A DNA stretch of 64,000 nucleotides from Amycolatopsis palatopharyngis. GTDB taxonomy: Bacteria; Actinomycetota; Actinomycetes; Mycobacteriales; Pseudonocardiaceae. The notes below the pieces were generated by a model. The model ran no database searches. It was not told where the DNA came from and saw only the letters and a list, made by a program, of their open reading frames with translations. This document shows positions 57,559 to 64,000 of the stretch, in pieces. The first letter of the stretch is position 1; each line of letters opens with the position of its first letter. The stretch spans positions 78,725 through 142,724 of the forward strand of contig NZ_PQHZ01000015.1 of the NCBI RefSeq assembly GCF_003385185.1. Reading direction: 5' to 3'. Both the position numbers and the translations under genes were made by a program.

Positions 57559-58413
57559 TTACCGATGAGTATGACCCGAAAAGCTCTCCGTCGCCGGTAC
57601 AGGGTGGGCAGCGCCACGATCGCCCTCCCGCGACTGCGTGGGTACCTCGGCCCCCTGGCCGTTCCTGGTGGCGTTGTCCAGGAAGCGCAGCAGCTCCACC
57701 GGGAAGGGCAGCACGAGCGTCGAGTTCTTCTCCGCGGCCACCTCCACGACCGTCTCCAGCAGCCGCAACTGCAGCGCGGCGGGGGTGTCGGCCATCCTGG
57801 CCGCGGCCTGGGACAGCTTCTCCGAGGCCTGTAACTCGCCGTCGGCGGCGATCACCCGCCCACGGCGCTCCCGCTCCGCCTCGGCCTGCCTGGACATGGC
57901 CCGCTTCATCGCCTCCGGCAGGGCGACGTCCTTGATTTCCACGCGGTCGATGTGGATACCCCAGCTCAGCGCGGGACTGTCGATCATCAACTCCAGGCCC
58001 TCGTTCAGCCGCTCCCTGTTGGAGAGCAGGTCGTCGAGGTCGCTCTTACCGATGATCGAGCGCAGCGAGGTCTGCGCCACCTGGCCCATCGCGAAGCGGT
58101 AGTCCTCCACGCCCACGATCGCCTGCACGGGGTCGAGCACCTTGAAGTACACGACGGCATCCACCCGCACGGTCACGTTGTCCCTGGTGATGCCGTCCTG
58201 TGCGGGCACCGGCAGGGTCACGATCTGCATGTTGACCTTACGCATGTGATCGATTCCCGGGATGATCATGGCGAATCCGGGTTCGCGCGGCTGGCGATGC
58301 ACTCGGCCCAGCCGGAAGACCAGCCCGCGCTCGTACTGCCTGACCACGCGAGCACTGGCAGCGATGCCAAGGGCTCCGGCTAGGGCCAGGGTGGCCAGAA
58401 TTTCCACCAACAT
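57559..58413 (-). CDS. SPFH/Band 7 slipin-family membrane protein
   Basis: A 284-residue protein: one N-terminal membrane segment (MLVEILATLALAGALGIAAS), then ARVVRQYERGLVFRLGRVHR and the SPFH domain (GFAMIIPGIDHMRKVNMQIV; TVRVDAVVYFKVLDPVQAIV; LRSIIGKSDLDDLLSNRERL; GIHIDRVEIKDVALPEAMKR). A charged coiled coil (MSRQAEAERERRGRVIAADG) and NSTLVLPFPVELLRFLD follow. These proteins oligomerise and organise membrane microdomains. No NfeD partner gene is adjacent. It is divergent from the MgtE-domain gene across a gap that carries palindrome copy 4. Confidence 0.9.
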   Translation of the reverse strand: MLVEILATLALAGALGIAASARVVRQYERGLVFRLGRVHRQPREPGFAMIIPGIDHMRKVNMQIVTLPVPAQDGITRDNVTVRVDAVVYFKVLDPVQAIVGVEDYRFAMGQVAQTSLRSIIGKSDLDDLLSNRERLNEGLELMIDSPALSWGIHIDRVEIKDVALPEAMKRAMSRQAEAERERRGRVIAADGELQASEKLSQAAARMADTPAALQLRLLETVVEVAAEKNSTLVLPFPVELLRFLDNATRNGQGAEVPTQSREGDRGAAHPVPATESFSGHTHR

Positions 58414-58474
58414 GGCGACTCCAGGGTGTGCGCCCCCTCCCAGCCGATGCTACGCCGCAAAACGCCTGGTCAGG

Positions 58475-58502
58475 TCTCGCACTTTCCCGGGAAAGTGCGA
58501 GA
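58475..58502. repeat. Palindromic repeat, copy 4 (28 bp perfect)
   Basis: TCTCGCACTTTCCC followed directly by its exact reverse complement. It is the longest of the four copies and lies in the divergent gap between the slipin and MgtE-domain genes, 61 bp before the latter's ATG, so a terminator role alone does not explain it. Confidence 0.88.
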
Positions 58503-58563
58503 TCGGTGCGGGGGGCCGGGCTGCAGCCCGCGGCAGGGCAGCGCGTGCCCTAATCTTTTGGGC

Positions 58564-59892
58564 ATGGCCGCTGTGAACCGGGTTTTCGCCGCTCAGCTGG
58601 CCGGCTTGCCGGTCTTCGGACCGGACGGCGAGTCGATCGGCAAGGTGCGCGACCTGGTCGCGGGCCTGCGCCTGGACCAGCAGCCGCCGCGCGTGCTCGG
58701 GCTGGCTGTCGAACTGTCCAACCGCAGGCGTGTCTTCGTCCCGATGCTCCGGGTCACGGTGATCGAACCCAACGCCGTGACCCTGGCCACCGGCTCGGTG
58801 AACATGCGCCGGTTCCACCAGCGCCCGAACGAGGTGCTGGTACTCGGCCAGCTCACCGACGCCCACGCCCGTCTCGCGGGCACCGACACCAGAGTGACCG
58901 TGGTGGACGCCGCGATGGAGCCGACGCGCACCCGTGACTGGGTGCTCGCCAGGCTCGCGATCCGGGAACGCAGGCTCGGCCTCGGCAGGCGCCGCTCCGC
59001 GCTGCAGGTGCTGCCCTGGTCGGAGGTGGCCGGCCTCGGCCTCACGGATCTGTCCGGACAGCCGCAGGGCGCCGGCAGGTTGCTGATGTTGTTCGACACG
59101 ATGCGTGCGGTGGACGTCGCCGCCACGCTGCGCGACCTGCCGCTCAAGCGACGGCACGAGGTGGCCGACGCGATGGACGACGAGCGGCTGGCGGATGTCA
59201 TCGAGGAACTGCCCGAGGACGACCAGAAGGAACTGCTGTCCTATCTGCCGGAAGAACGGGCGGCGGACATCCTCGAGGCGATGAACCCCGACGACGCCGC
59301 CGACCTGCTCGGCGAGCTCGCCCCGGCCGAGAAGAACCGGCTGCTGGAGCTGATGGAACCGGAGGAGTCGGAACCGGTCAAACGGCTGCTCGCGTACTCG
59401 TCGGACACCGCGGGCGGGCTGATGACACCGGAGCCGGTGGTACTGCCGCCGGACGCGACGGTGGCCGAGGCACTCGCGCACATCCGAAATGCCGAACTGC
59501 CCGCCGCGCTGGCCAGCATGGTCTTCGTCTGCCGTCCCCCGACCGAGACGCCGACCGGCCGGTACGTGGGCTGCGTGCACTTTCAGCGGCTGCTGCGGGA
59601 ACCGCCGGCCGAGCTGGTCGCCACCGCAGTCGACAGCGACCTGCCCGCACTGCGGCCAGACGCGCCGCTGGCCGAGGTCACCCGGTACTTCGCCGCCTAC
59701 AACCTGGCGTGCGGGCCGGTGGTGGACGACCAGGAGCACCTGCTCGGCGCGGTGACCGTGGACGACGTCCTGGACCACCTGCTGCCGGAGGACTGGCGCG
59801 AGACCGGTCTGCACGACCGCACGGGCGAACCGGAGCAGCATGCCGGTGCCGGTGACAGCGAGGACCGCGCCGGGGAGGTCGAGCATGCCTGA
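58564..59892 (+). CDS. MgtE N-domain and CBS-domain protein lacking the membrane channel (Rv1232c-like)
   Basis: A 442-residue soluble protein. The N-terminal part (VNRVFAAQLAGLPVFGPDGE onward) looks PRC-barrel-like. The MgtE intracellular N domain is at about 170-280 (EELPEDDQKELLSYLPEERA; AADILEAMNPDDAADLLGEL), followed by paired CBS domains at about 285-420 (GGLMTPEPVVLPPDATVAEA; LLGAVTVDDVLDHLLPEDWR). The five membrane helices of MgtE are absent, so it cannot transport magnesium alone; it may sense magnesium or nucleotides. Its stop overlaps the DUF1003 membrane gene by 8 bp, which suggests that the two act together. Same order as in Mycobacterium. Confidence 0.87.
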   Translation: MAAVNRVFAAQLAGLPVFGPDGESIGKVRDLVAGLRLDQQPPRVLGLAVELSNRRRVFVPMLRVTVIEPNAVTLATGSVNMRRFHQRPNEVLVLGQLTDAHARLAGTDTRVTVVDAAMEPTRTRDWVLARLAIRERRLGLGRRRSALQVLPWSEVAGLGLTDLSGQPQGAGRLLMLFDTMRAVDVAATLRDLPLKRRHEVADAMDDERLADVIEELPEDDQKELLSYLPEERAADILEAMNPDDAADLLGELAPAEKNRLLELMEPEESEPVKRLLAYSSDTAGGLMTPEPVVLPPDATVAEALAHIRNAELPAALASMVFVCRPPTETPTGRYVGCVHFQRLLREPPAELVATAVDSDLPALRPDAPLAEVTRYFAAYNLACGPVVDDQEHLLGAVTVDDVLDHLLPEDWRETGLHDRTGEPEQHAGAGDSEDRAGEVEHA

Positions 59893-60406
59893 ACTGCTCA
59901 CCAGACGACGGCTGGATCAACCACGCCGTCCGAGCCGGTTCGCGCTGAACATCGATCCGGACATGTTCGGCAGGTTGTCCGAGCGACTCGCGCGGTTCCT
60001 CGGCACGGGGAAGTACCTGTTCTGGCAGACGCTGATCGTCATCATCTGGATCGTGCTCAACCTCACCGCGATCACCCTGCGCTGGGACCCGTACCCGTTC
60101 ATCCTGCTCAACCTGGCCTTCTCCACCCAGGCTGCCTACGCGGCACCCCTGATCCTGCTCGCGCAGAATCGCCAGGACGACCGGGACCGGGTGTCGCTGG
60201 ACGAGGACCGCGCCAGGGCCGCGCAGACGAAGGCGGACACCGAGTACCTGGCCAGGGAACTGGCGGCGTTGCGGCTCGCGGTGGGTGAGGTGGCCACCCG
60301 GGACTACCTGCGCGGCGAGCTGGACAAGCTGCGCGAGGACCTCGACGCGACGCCGCGGAGGACGAAGTCGGGGCGGGACGGTTCGTCGCGTATTACCGAT
60401 CCGTAG
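59885..60406 (+). CDS. DUF1003 membrane protein
   Basis: A 173-residue protein with the DUF1003 signature: ERLARFLGTGKYLFWQTLIV, IIWIVLNLTAITLRWDPYPF, ILLNLAFSTQAAYAAPLILL, AQNRQDDRDRV. It has two membrane helices, then a charged coiled coil (AQTKADTEYLARELAALRLA; RDYLRGELDKLREDLDA). The ATG at 59885 overlaps the MgtE-domain gene by 8 bp. It may be the membrane partner of that protein; this is inferred from coupling only. Confidence 0.87.
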   Translation: MPELLTRRRLDQPRRPSRFALNIDPDMFGRLSERLARFLGTGKYLFWQTLIVIIWIVLNLTAITLRWDPYPFILLNLAFSTQAAYAAPLILLAQNRQDDRDRVSLDEDRARAAQTKADTEYLARELAALRLAVGEVATRDYLRGELDKLREDLDATPRRTKSGRDGSSRITDP

Positions 60407-60456
60407 CATGGAGGAAGCACACGTTCGGTTCCCCAGAGAAGGTCGGTGCTCCAGCA

Positions 60457-61602
60457 GTGACCAGCACACAGCAGCTTCCCAGCGTCGAGGACGTTCGTAA
60501 CGCACTGAAGGACGTCTACGACCCGGAGATCAAGAAACCGATCACCGATCTCGGCATGGTCAAGGACGTCACGGTCGGCGCGGACGGCATCGTGGACGTC
60601 GCCATCTACCTGACCATCGCCGGCTGTCCGCTGAAGGACACCATCACCAAGGAAACGACCGCAGCCGTGGAGAAGCTCGACGGCGTCAAAAAGGTGCGGG
60701 TCGAGCTGGATGTGATGAACGACGAGCAGCGCACGGAACTGCGCAGGTCGCTGCGCGGTGACAGCGAGGAGCCGGTGATTCCGTTCGCCCAGCCCGGCTC
60801 GATGACCAGGGTTTACTGCGTCGCGTCCGGCAAGGGCGGGGTCGGCAAGTCCAGCGTGACGGTCAACCTCGCGGTCGCGATGGCCCAGCGGGGCCTATCC
60901 GTGGGCGTCGTCGACGCCGACATCTACGGCCACTCGGTGCCCCGGATGCTGGGCACGAACGAAAAGCCGACCAAGGTCGAGAAGATGATCATGCCGCCGC
61001 AGGCGCACGGCGTGAAGGTGATCTCCATCGGCATGTTCACCCCCGGCAACACGCCGGTGGTCTGGCGCGGGCCGATGCTGCACCGTGCGCTGCAGCAGTT
61101 CCTGGCCGACGTCTTCTGGGGCGACCTGGACATCCTGCTGCTGGACCTGCCGCCGGGCACCGGCGACATCGCCATCTCGGTGGCGCAGCTCATCCCGAAC
61201 GCCGAGATTCTCGTGGTGACCACCCCGCAGCAGGCAGCGGCCGAGGTTGCCGAGCGGGCCGGCGCCATCGCCCTGCAGACCCGGCAGCGGATCGCCGGTG
61301 TGATCGAGAACATGTCCTGGCTGGAAACCCCGGACGGTGAGCGGATGGAGATCTTCGGATCCGGTGGCGGGCAGATCGTCGCCGATTCGCTGACCAAGTC
61401 CACGGGCGCCGAGGTGCCACTGCTCGGTCAGGTGCCACTCGACCCGCGCCTGCGCGAACAGGGCGACGCGGGCACCCCGCTGGTACTGGCCGAGCCGGAA
61501 GCGCCCGCGTCGAAGGTGCTACTCGAGTCCGCGACCAAGCTCTCCACCCGCGCCCGCGGCCTCGCAGGCATGATGCTCAACGTCTCCCCAGCAGGCAGCT
61601 AG
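60457..61602 (+). CDS. mrp: Mrp/NBP35-family P-loop ATPase (Fe-S carrier type)
   Basis: A 381-residue protein. An N-terminal MIP18/DUF59 domain (about 8-95: ALKDVYDPEIKKPITDLGMV; LTIAGCPLKDTITKET) is followed by the ParA-like ATPase with the deviant Walker A SGKGGVGKSS at 124-133, GVVDADIYGHSVPRMLGT and LLLDLPPGTGDIAISVAQL. Bacterial Mrp proteins carry Fe-S clusters, usually through a C-x-x-C after ENMS. Here that region reads VIENMSWLETPDGERMEIFG with no cysteines, as I recall for actinobacterial members, so cluster carriage by that motif is not supported. GTG start at 60457. Its stop is the first base pair of the 21-bp tandem repeat. Confidence 0.92.
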   Translation: MTSTQQLPSVEDVRNALKDVYDPEIKKPITDLGMVKDVTVGADGIVDVAIYLTIAGCPLKDTITKETTAAVEKLDGVKKVRVELDVMNDEQRTELRRSLRGDSEEPVIPFAQPGSMTRVYCVASGKGGVGKSSVTVNLAVAMAQRGLSVGVVDADIYGHSVPRMLGTNEKPTKVEKMIMPPQAHGVKVISIGMFTPGNTPVVWRGPMLHRALQQFLADVFWGDLDILLLDLPPGTGDIAISVAQLIPNAEILVVTTPQQAAAEVAERAGAIALQTRQRIAGVIENMSWLETPDGERMEIFGSGGGQIVADSLTKSTGAEVPLLGQVPLDPRLREQGDAGTPLVLAEPEAPASKVLLESATKLSTRARGLAGMMLNVSPAGS

Positions 61603-61684
61603 CCCGAGTTGGCAGATCCGGAGCCCGAGTTGGCAGATCCGGAGCCCGAGTTGGCAGATCCGGAGCCCGAGTTGGCAGTTCCGA
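61601..61684. repeat. 21-bp tandem repeat after mrp (about 4 copies)
   Basis: Unit AGCCCGAGTTGGCAGATCCG plus G, repeated at 61601, 61622 and 61643 without change, and a fourth at 61664 with A to T in the GATCC part. The first unit begins within the mrp stop codon. The fourth forms the left arm of the terminator hairpin that follows. Confidence 0.93.
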
Positions 61685-61696
61685 CTGCCAACTCGG
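61667..61696. terminator. mrp/tatB bidirectional terminator hairpin
   Basis: CCGAGTTGGCAGT (61667-61679), loop TCCG, ACTGCCAACTCGG (61684-61696): a perfect 13-bp stem with a stable tetraloop between the convergent ends of mrp and tatB. Upstream repeat units offer three more identical left arms that could compete for the same right arm. Confidence 0.7.
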
Positions 61697-61717
61697 TAGT
61701 TCCGGGCCCGGGTCGGG

Positions 61718-62125
61718 TCAGGTGGCGTCCGGGTCGACCGGCGGCTTCTCACCCGGCTTCAGCGGGTCGGGCGCGGTCTGCGGCGACGCGGTGGCGGGAT
61801 AGCCATTCGGCTTGGCCGCGCCGTTGCCGTTGAACTCGTTGACACCGAGTGGGTCGGGATCACCGTCGAACAGGTGCTTGGTCACGGCACGCCGTGGGTC
61901 GAAGTCCCGCAGTCCGCGCAGATCCTCGAGCGGCTTGCGGAAATCGTCGAACTCCGGGCCCATCTCGTCGCGCAACTGCTGCCGGGCTCCGGTCGCGAAA
62001 TCGCGTACCTTCCGCATGCTCTTACCGAGCCAAGCGGCAGCCTCCGGCAGTCGCTCTGGTCCCAGAATGAACAGACCGGCGACGATGAGGACGAGGATCT
62101 CTCCCCAGCCAACACTCTCGAACAC
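61718..62125 (-). CDS. tatB: Sec-independent translocase subunit TatB
   Basis: A 135-residue protein: N-terminal membrane helix then the hinge [20 protein letters not shown] followed by [20 protein letters not shown], the G-P-E/x-x-L-P signature of TatA/B proteins. An amphipathic helix ([20 protein letters not shown]) and a Pro/Asp-rich tail follow. FRKPLEDLR after E-F-D-D is typical for actinobacterial TatB. It forms the twin-arginine export receptor with TatC, encoded elsewhere. The start is GTG at 62125. It lies downstream of htrA in the same direction, as in Mycobacterium. Confidence 0.92.
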   Translation of the reverse strand: MFESVGWGEILVLIVAGLFILGPERLPEAAAWLGKSMRKVRDFATGARQQLRDEMGPEFDDFRKPLEDLRGLRDFDPRRAVTKHLFDGDPDPLGVNEFNGNGAAKPNGYPATASPQTAPDPLKPGEKPPVDPDAT

Positions 62126-62253
62126 CTGCGGACCTCCGCATCACCGGGCGCGTGCGTGGCAAGCGTACCCGCACGCGGGTGCATCGTTCCAGGGCATGTC
62201 TGAGGGATCTCCCCGGCGCGAGCGGTGATCCTGGCGGATTCGCCGAATACGCC

Positions 62254-63798
62254 CTAGTCACTGCCGAGAGTGACATCGACGGTGAGTGGCCGTCCCTGTC
62301 GCACGATCCGGAACGGCACCACGTCACCGATGTCGTGCTGCCGCACGGCGACGGTGAGTTCGGCGGCGTTGCGAACCGTCCGGTCACCGACCTTGGTCAC
62401 CACGTCGCCCTCGGCGATGCCGGCCTTTGCCGCCGGTCCCCCCTCGGCCACGTTCTGGATCTGCGCGCCTTCGGAGGTGTTCGCCGCGACGGATGCGGCG
62501 TTGACACCGATGTCCGGGTGCTTGACCTGACCGTCCCGGATCAACGACTCGGCGATCTCGATCGCCTGGTCGACGGGGATGGCGAAGCCGAGCCCGATGC
62601 TGCCGCCCTCGCCCTCGGCGCCGCCGACAGTGCGGATCAACGAGTTGATTCCGACCAGTGCCCCGGTCGAGTCCACCAGCGCGCCACCGGAGTTGCCGGG
62701 GTTGATCGCGGCGTCGGTCTGGATCGCGTCGTAGGTCACCGGCGGATCGCCGTTCTCCCCCGGCGCGGTGACCGGGCGGTTGAGCGCGCTGACGATTCCC
62801 TCGGTCACCGTGTTCTCCAGGCCGAACGGCGAACCGACCGCGATCACCGTGTCGCCGGCGGCCAGATCGGTGGACGAGCCGATCTCGATGACGATGGGGT
62901 TCGACACGTCCACCTTGATCACCGCGAGGTCCGTCTTCGGGTCGAGGCCGACGATCTCGGCGCTGCCCCTGGTGCCGTCGGTGAACACCGCCGTGATCTC
63001 GGCCTTCTCGTCCTCCGCGGCAAGGGCGACGACGTGGTTGTTGGTGAGGACGTACCCCTTCGGGTCGATGACGACCCCGGAACCGACTCCGCCGGACTGG
63101 CCTGCCTTCACCTCGATGGAGACGACGGCGGGCGCGACCCGGCGGGTGATGTCGGCGATGGAACCGGCTGGACGCTCCTTGCCTGCCTGTGCCTCGGCGA
63201 TGTTGAGCTCACCGGTCAGCGAGTCGCCCGCGCTGGTCAGTCCCCAGCCGACGAGACCGCCCGCGGCACCGACCAGCAGTGCCACGACACCGAGCAGGGC
63301 CAGCGCGCGCGGCTTGACCCGCCTGCCGAAGAGCACCTCGGGCAGGCTCAGCAGCGCGCCGGAAGGGCGTCGCGTCTCGTCCGATTCGTCGTCCTCCGCC
63401 TGCATGGCGGGACGGCCGAGTACAGCACCCGCGCCCGGGTCCCGCCACGGGTCCGCAGGCGTCGACCAGAGCGGATCAGCGGGATCAGCGGATGCGTTCC
63501 CGTTGCCGTCGTTCGGCCGCTGGAGCACCACGCCCTCCGCGCCGGGCGGACGGCGAAAAGCCTCGGCCAACGACTCTGGAGGCGGTGGTGCGAGAGTCAC
63601 GCCGTTGCCCGACGCACCCGCGCGTCCCTGCGCCGAACCCGGCGCGTAGAGCTTGTCGAACGCGCCCGCGACGCCCTGCGGCCTGCCGAAGGTGGCGGCC
63701 TGCGCTGGATCGACCGCGGGCCGATACACGGGCCGGGGGCCGAGCCGGTTCTCCCGCGCGCCGGGGTGCTCCTGGTCCGAGTTCGGCTGGTTCATCAT
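62254..63798 (-). CDS. htrA: Membrane-anchored HtrA/DegP-type serine protease with PDZ domain
   Basis: A 514-residue protease: a Pro/Gly-rich cytoplasmic N-terminus (1-160), one membrane helix (about 166-189) and a trypsin-like domain with the triad H255 (LTNNHVVAL), D290 (DPKTDLAVIK) and S370 (INPGNSGGALVD). A C-terminal PDZ domain (about 430-505: AQIQNVAEGGPAAKAGIAEG; DVVTKVGDRTVRNAAELTVA) follows. It degrades or refolds damaged envelope proteins. Two ATGs (63798 and 63795) can start it. Its homologue Rv1223 follows sigE-rseA, so the gene cut off at the right edge may be an anti-sigma factor. Confidence 0.93.
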   Translation of the reverse strand: MMNQPNSDQEHPGARENRLGPRPVYRPAVDPAQAATFGRPQGVAGAFDKLYAPGSAQGRAGASGNGVTLAPPPPESLAEAFRRPPGAEGVVLQRPNDGNGNASADPADPLWSTPADPWRDPGAGAVLGRPAMQAEDDESDETRRPSGALLSLPEVLFGRRVKPRALALLGVVALLVGAAGGLVGWGLTSAGDSLTGELNIAEAQAGKERPAGSIADITRRVAPAVVSIEVKAGQSGGVGSGVVIDPKGYVLTNNHVVALAAEDEKAEITAVFTDGTRGSAEIVGLDPKTDLAVIKVDVSNPIVIEIGSSTDLAAGDTVIAVGSPFGLENTVTEGIVSALNRPVTAPGENGDPPVTYDAIQTDAAINPGNSGGALVDSTGALVGINSLIRTVGGAEGEGGSIGLGFAIPVDQAIEIAESLIRDGQVKHPDIGVNAASVAANTSEGAQIQNVAEGGPAAKAGIAEGDVVTKVGDRTVRNAAELTVAVRQHDIGDVVPFRIVRQGRPLTVDVTLGSD

Positions 63799-63821
63799 TC
63801 CCCGAGCTGAGTAGTGCCTCT

Positions 63822-63838
63822 CGGGCGCCGAGCGCCCG
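63822..63838 (-). terminator. Hairpin just upstream of htrA
   Basis: CGGGCGC, loop CGA, GCGCCCG: a perfect 7-bp stem 24 bp before the htrA start and about 100 bp past the stop of the partial gene. It could end the upstream transcript or attenuate htrA. Confidence 0.4.
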
Positions 63839-63936
63839 GCGTCCGATCGATGTGCCGACGTGACGATACGCCGGGCTCAGAGAACCGAGTCTGCCCTCAC
63901 CCCGGTGAAGTGGGCGTTGCCTGGTGTCCGGCCCGG

Positions 63937-64000
63937 TCAGGGCCTGCCGACGAGCAGATCGTCAGGCGCGGGGCTGGTCGTGGTGGCGGGGGCGCTGGTG
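63937..64000 (-). CDS. C-terminal end of an upstream gene, cut by the right edge
   Basis: A leftward frame enters from the right edge and ends at TGA (63937-63939). Its last residues are TSAPATTTSPAPDDLLVGRP, a Thr/Pro/Ala-rich tail that fits a low-complexity protein end. By analogy with the sigE-rseA-htrA-tatB order of Mycobacterium it may be the RseA-like anti-sigma factor, but 20 residues cannot show that. Confidence 0.45.
   Translation of the reverse strand, partial: TSAPATTTSPAPDDLLVGRP

Noticed and set aside
1..64000. CRISPR arrays, prophage, insertion sequences, tRNA and rRNA genes
   Set aside because: No spaced direct repeats of CRISPR size, no integrase or transposase motifs, and no recognisable tRNA arms or rRNA stretches were found by reading.

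Overview
The window is high-GC actinobacterial DNA, most likely from the Pseudonocardiaceae (the Amycolatopsis/Prauserella/Saccharomonospora neighbourhood). I infer this from gene content, from frequent GTG and TTG starts, from ATGA/GTGA stop-start overlaps, and from two blocks that keep the mycobacterial gene order. One block is TIGR02569, moeZ, DUF3152, TetR, DUF3107, ferritin-like, rhlE and Rv3212-like. The other is sugCBA/lpqY, a general stress protein, the MgtE-domain/DUF1003/mrp set and tatB/htrA. It is chromosomal core sequence with small accessory patches. I see no phage, insertion sequence, CRISPR array, rRNA or tRNA.

Layout. 0-4 kb holds small regulatory units: a WYL regulator running off the left edge, an AlkZ-like protein, an ECF sigma factor with a divergent DoxX gene, and a MarR/DUF6653 pair. 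4-14 kb is one long leftward nitrate-assimilation operon: nitrate reductase, FAD/[2Fe-2S] electron-transfer subunit, NarK, NirB, NirD, a HemD-winged-helix protein of the NnaR type, and sirohydrochlorin chelatase. It covers nitrate uptake, both reduction steps, the siroheme branch and a probable pathway regulator. 14-20 kb has SRPBCC, TIGR02569, moeZ (sulfur activation for thiocarboxylates), DUF3152, a hydrolase and TetR. 20-23 kb is a leftward set that I cannot name: hydrolase, cupredoxin-like lipoprotein, histidine-containing membrane protein and a small membrane protein. 23-27 kb has an AurF-type diiron oxygenase divergent from a TetR gene around a good operator, then an acyltransferase-like membrane protein, DUF3107 and a ferritin-like protein.

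27-32 kb carries rhlE with a long leader, a beta-propeller membrane protein and a hydrolase. 32-40 kb holds housekeeping genes: Fe-S RecB-type nuclease, MarC, PHP phosphoesterase, PH-domain protein, NUDIX, acyl-CoA ligase, DUF2332 and MaoC. 40-43 kb has corA with a possible leader ORF, a metallophosphoesterase and a ParB-like protein. 43-48 kb is a type VII-like cassette (EspC-like protein plus WxG/DUF1023 hydrolase) divergent from a large SARP regulator. The gap between them has the layout of a SARP-controlled promoter. 50-54.5 kb is the trehalose importer sugC-sugB-sugA-lpqY. 54.8-64 kb has stress and envelope genes, ending with htrA and the tail of an upstream gene.

The less explained layer is non-coding. 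Four copies of a palindrome built on CTTTCCCGGGAAAG lie between genes. Two related nested inverted repeats of about 120 bp each sit between convergent genes. A tandem 21-bp repeat feeds into the mrp/tatB terminator hairpin, and a tandem duplication follows the MaoC stop codon. The strongest regulatory predictions are the SARP heptamer array at 45.1 kb, the ECF promoter at 2.56 kb and the TetR operator at 23.84 kb. All functions are read from sequence and remembered family features; no search was run.
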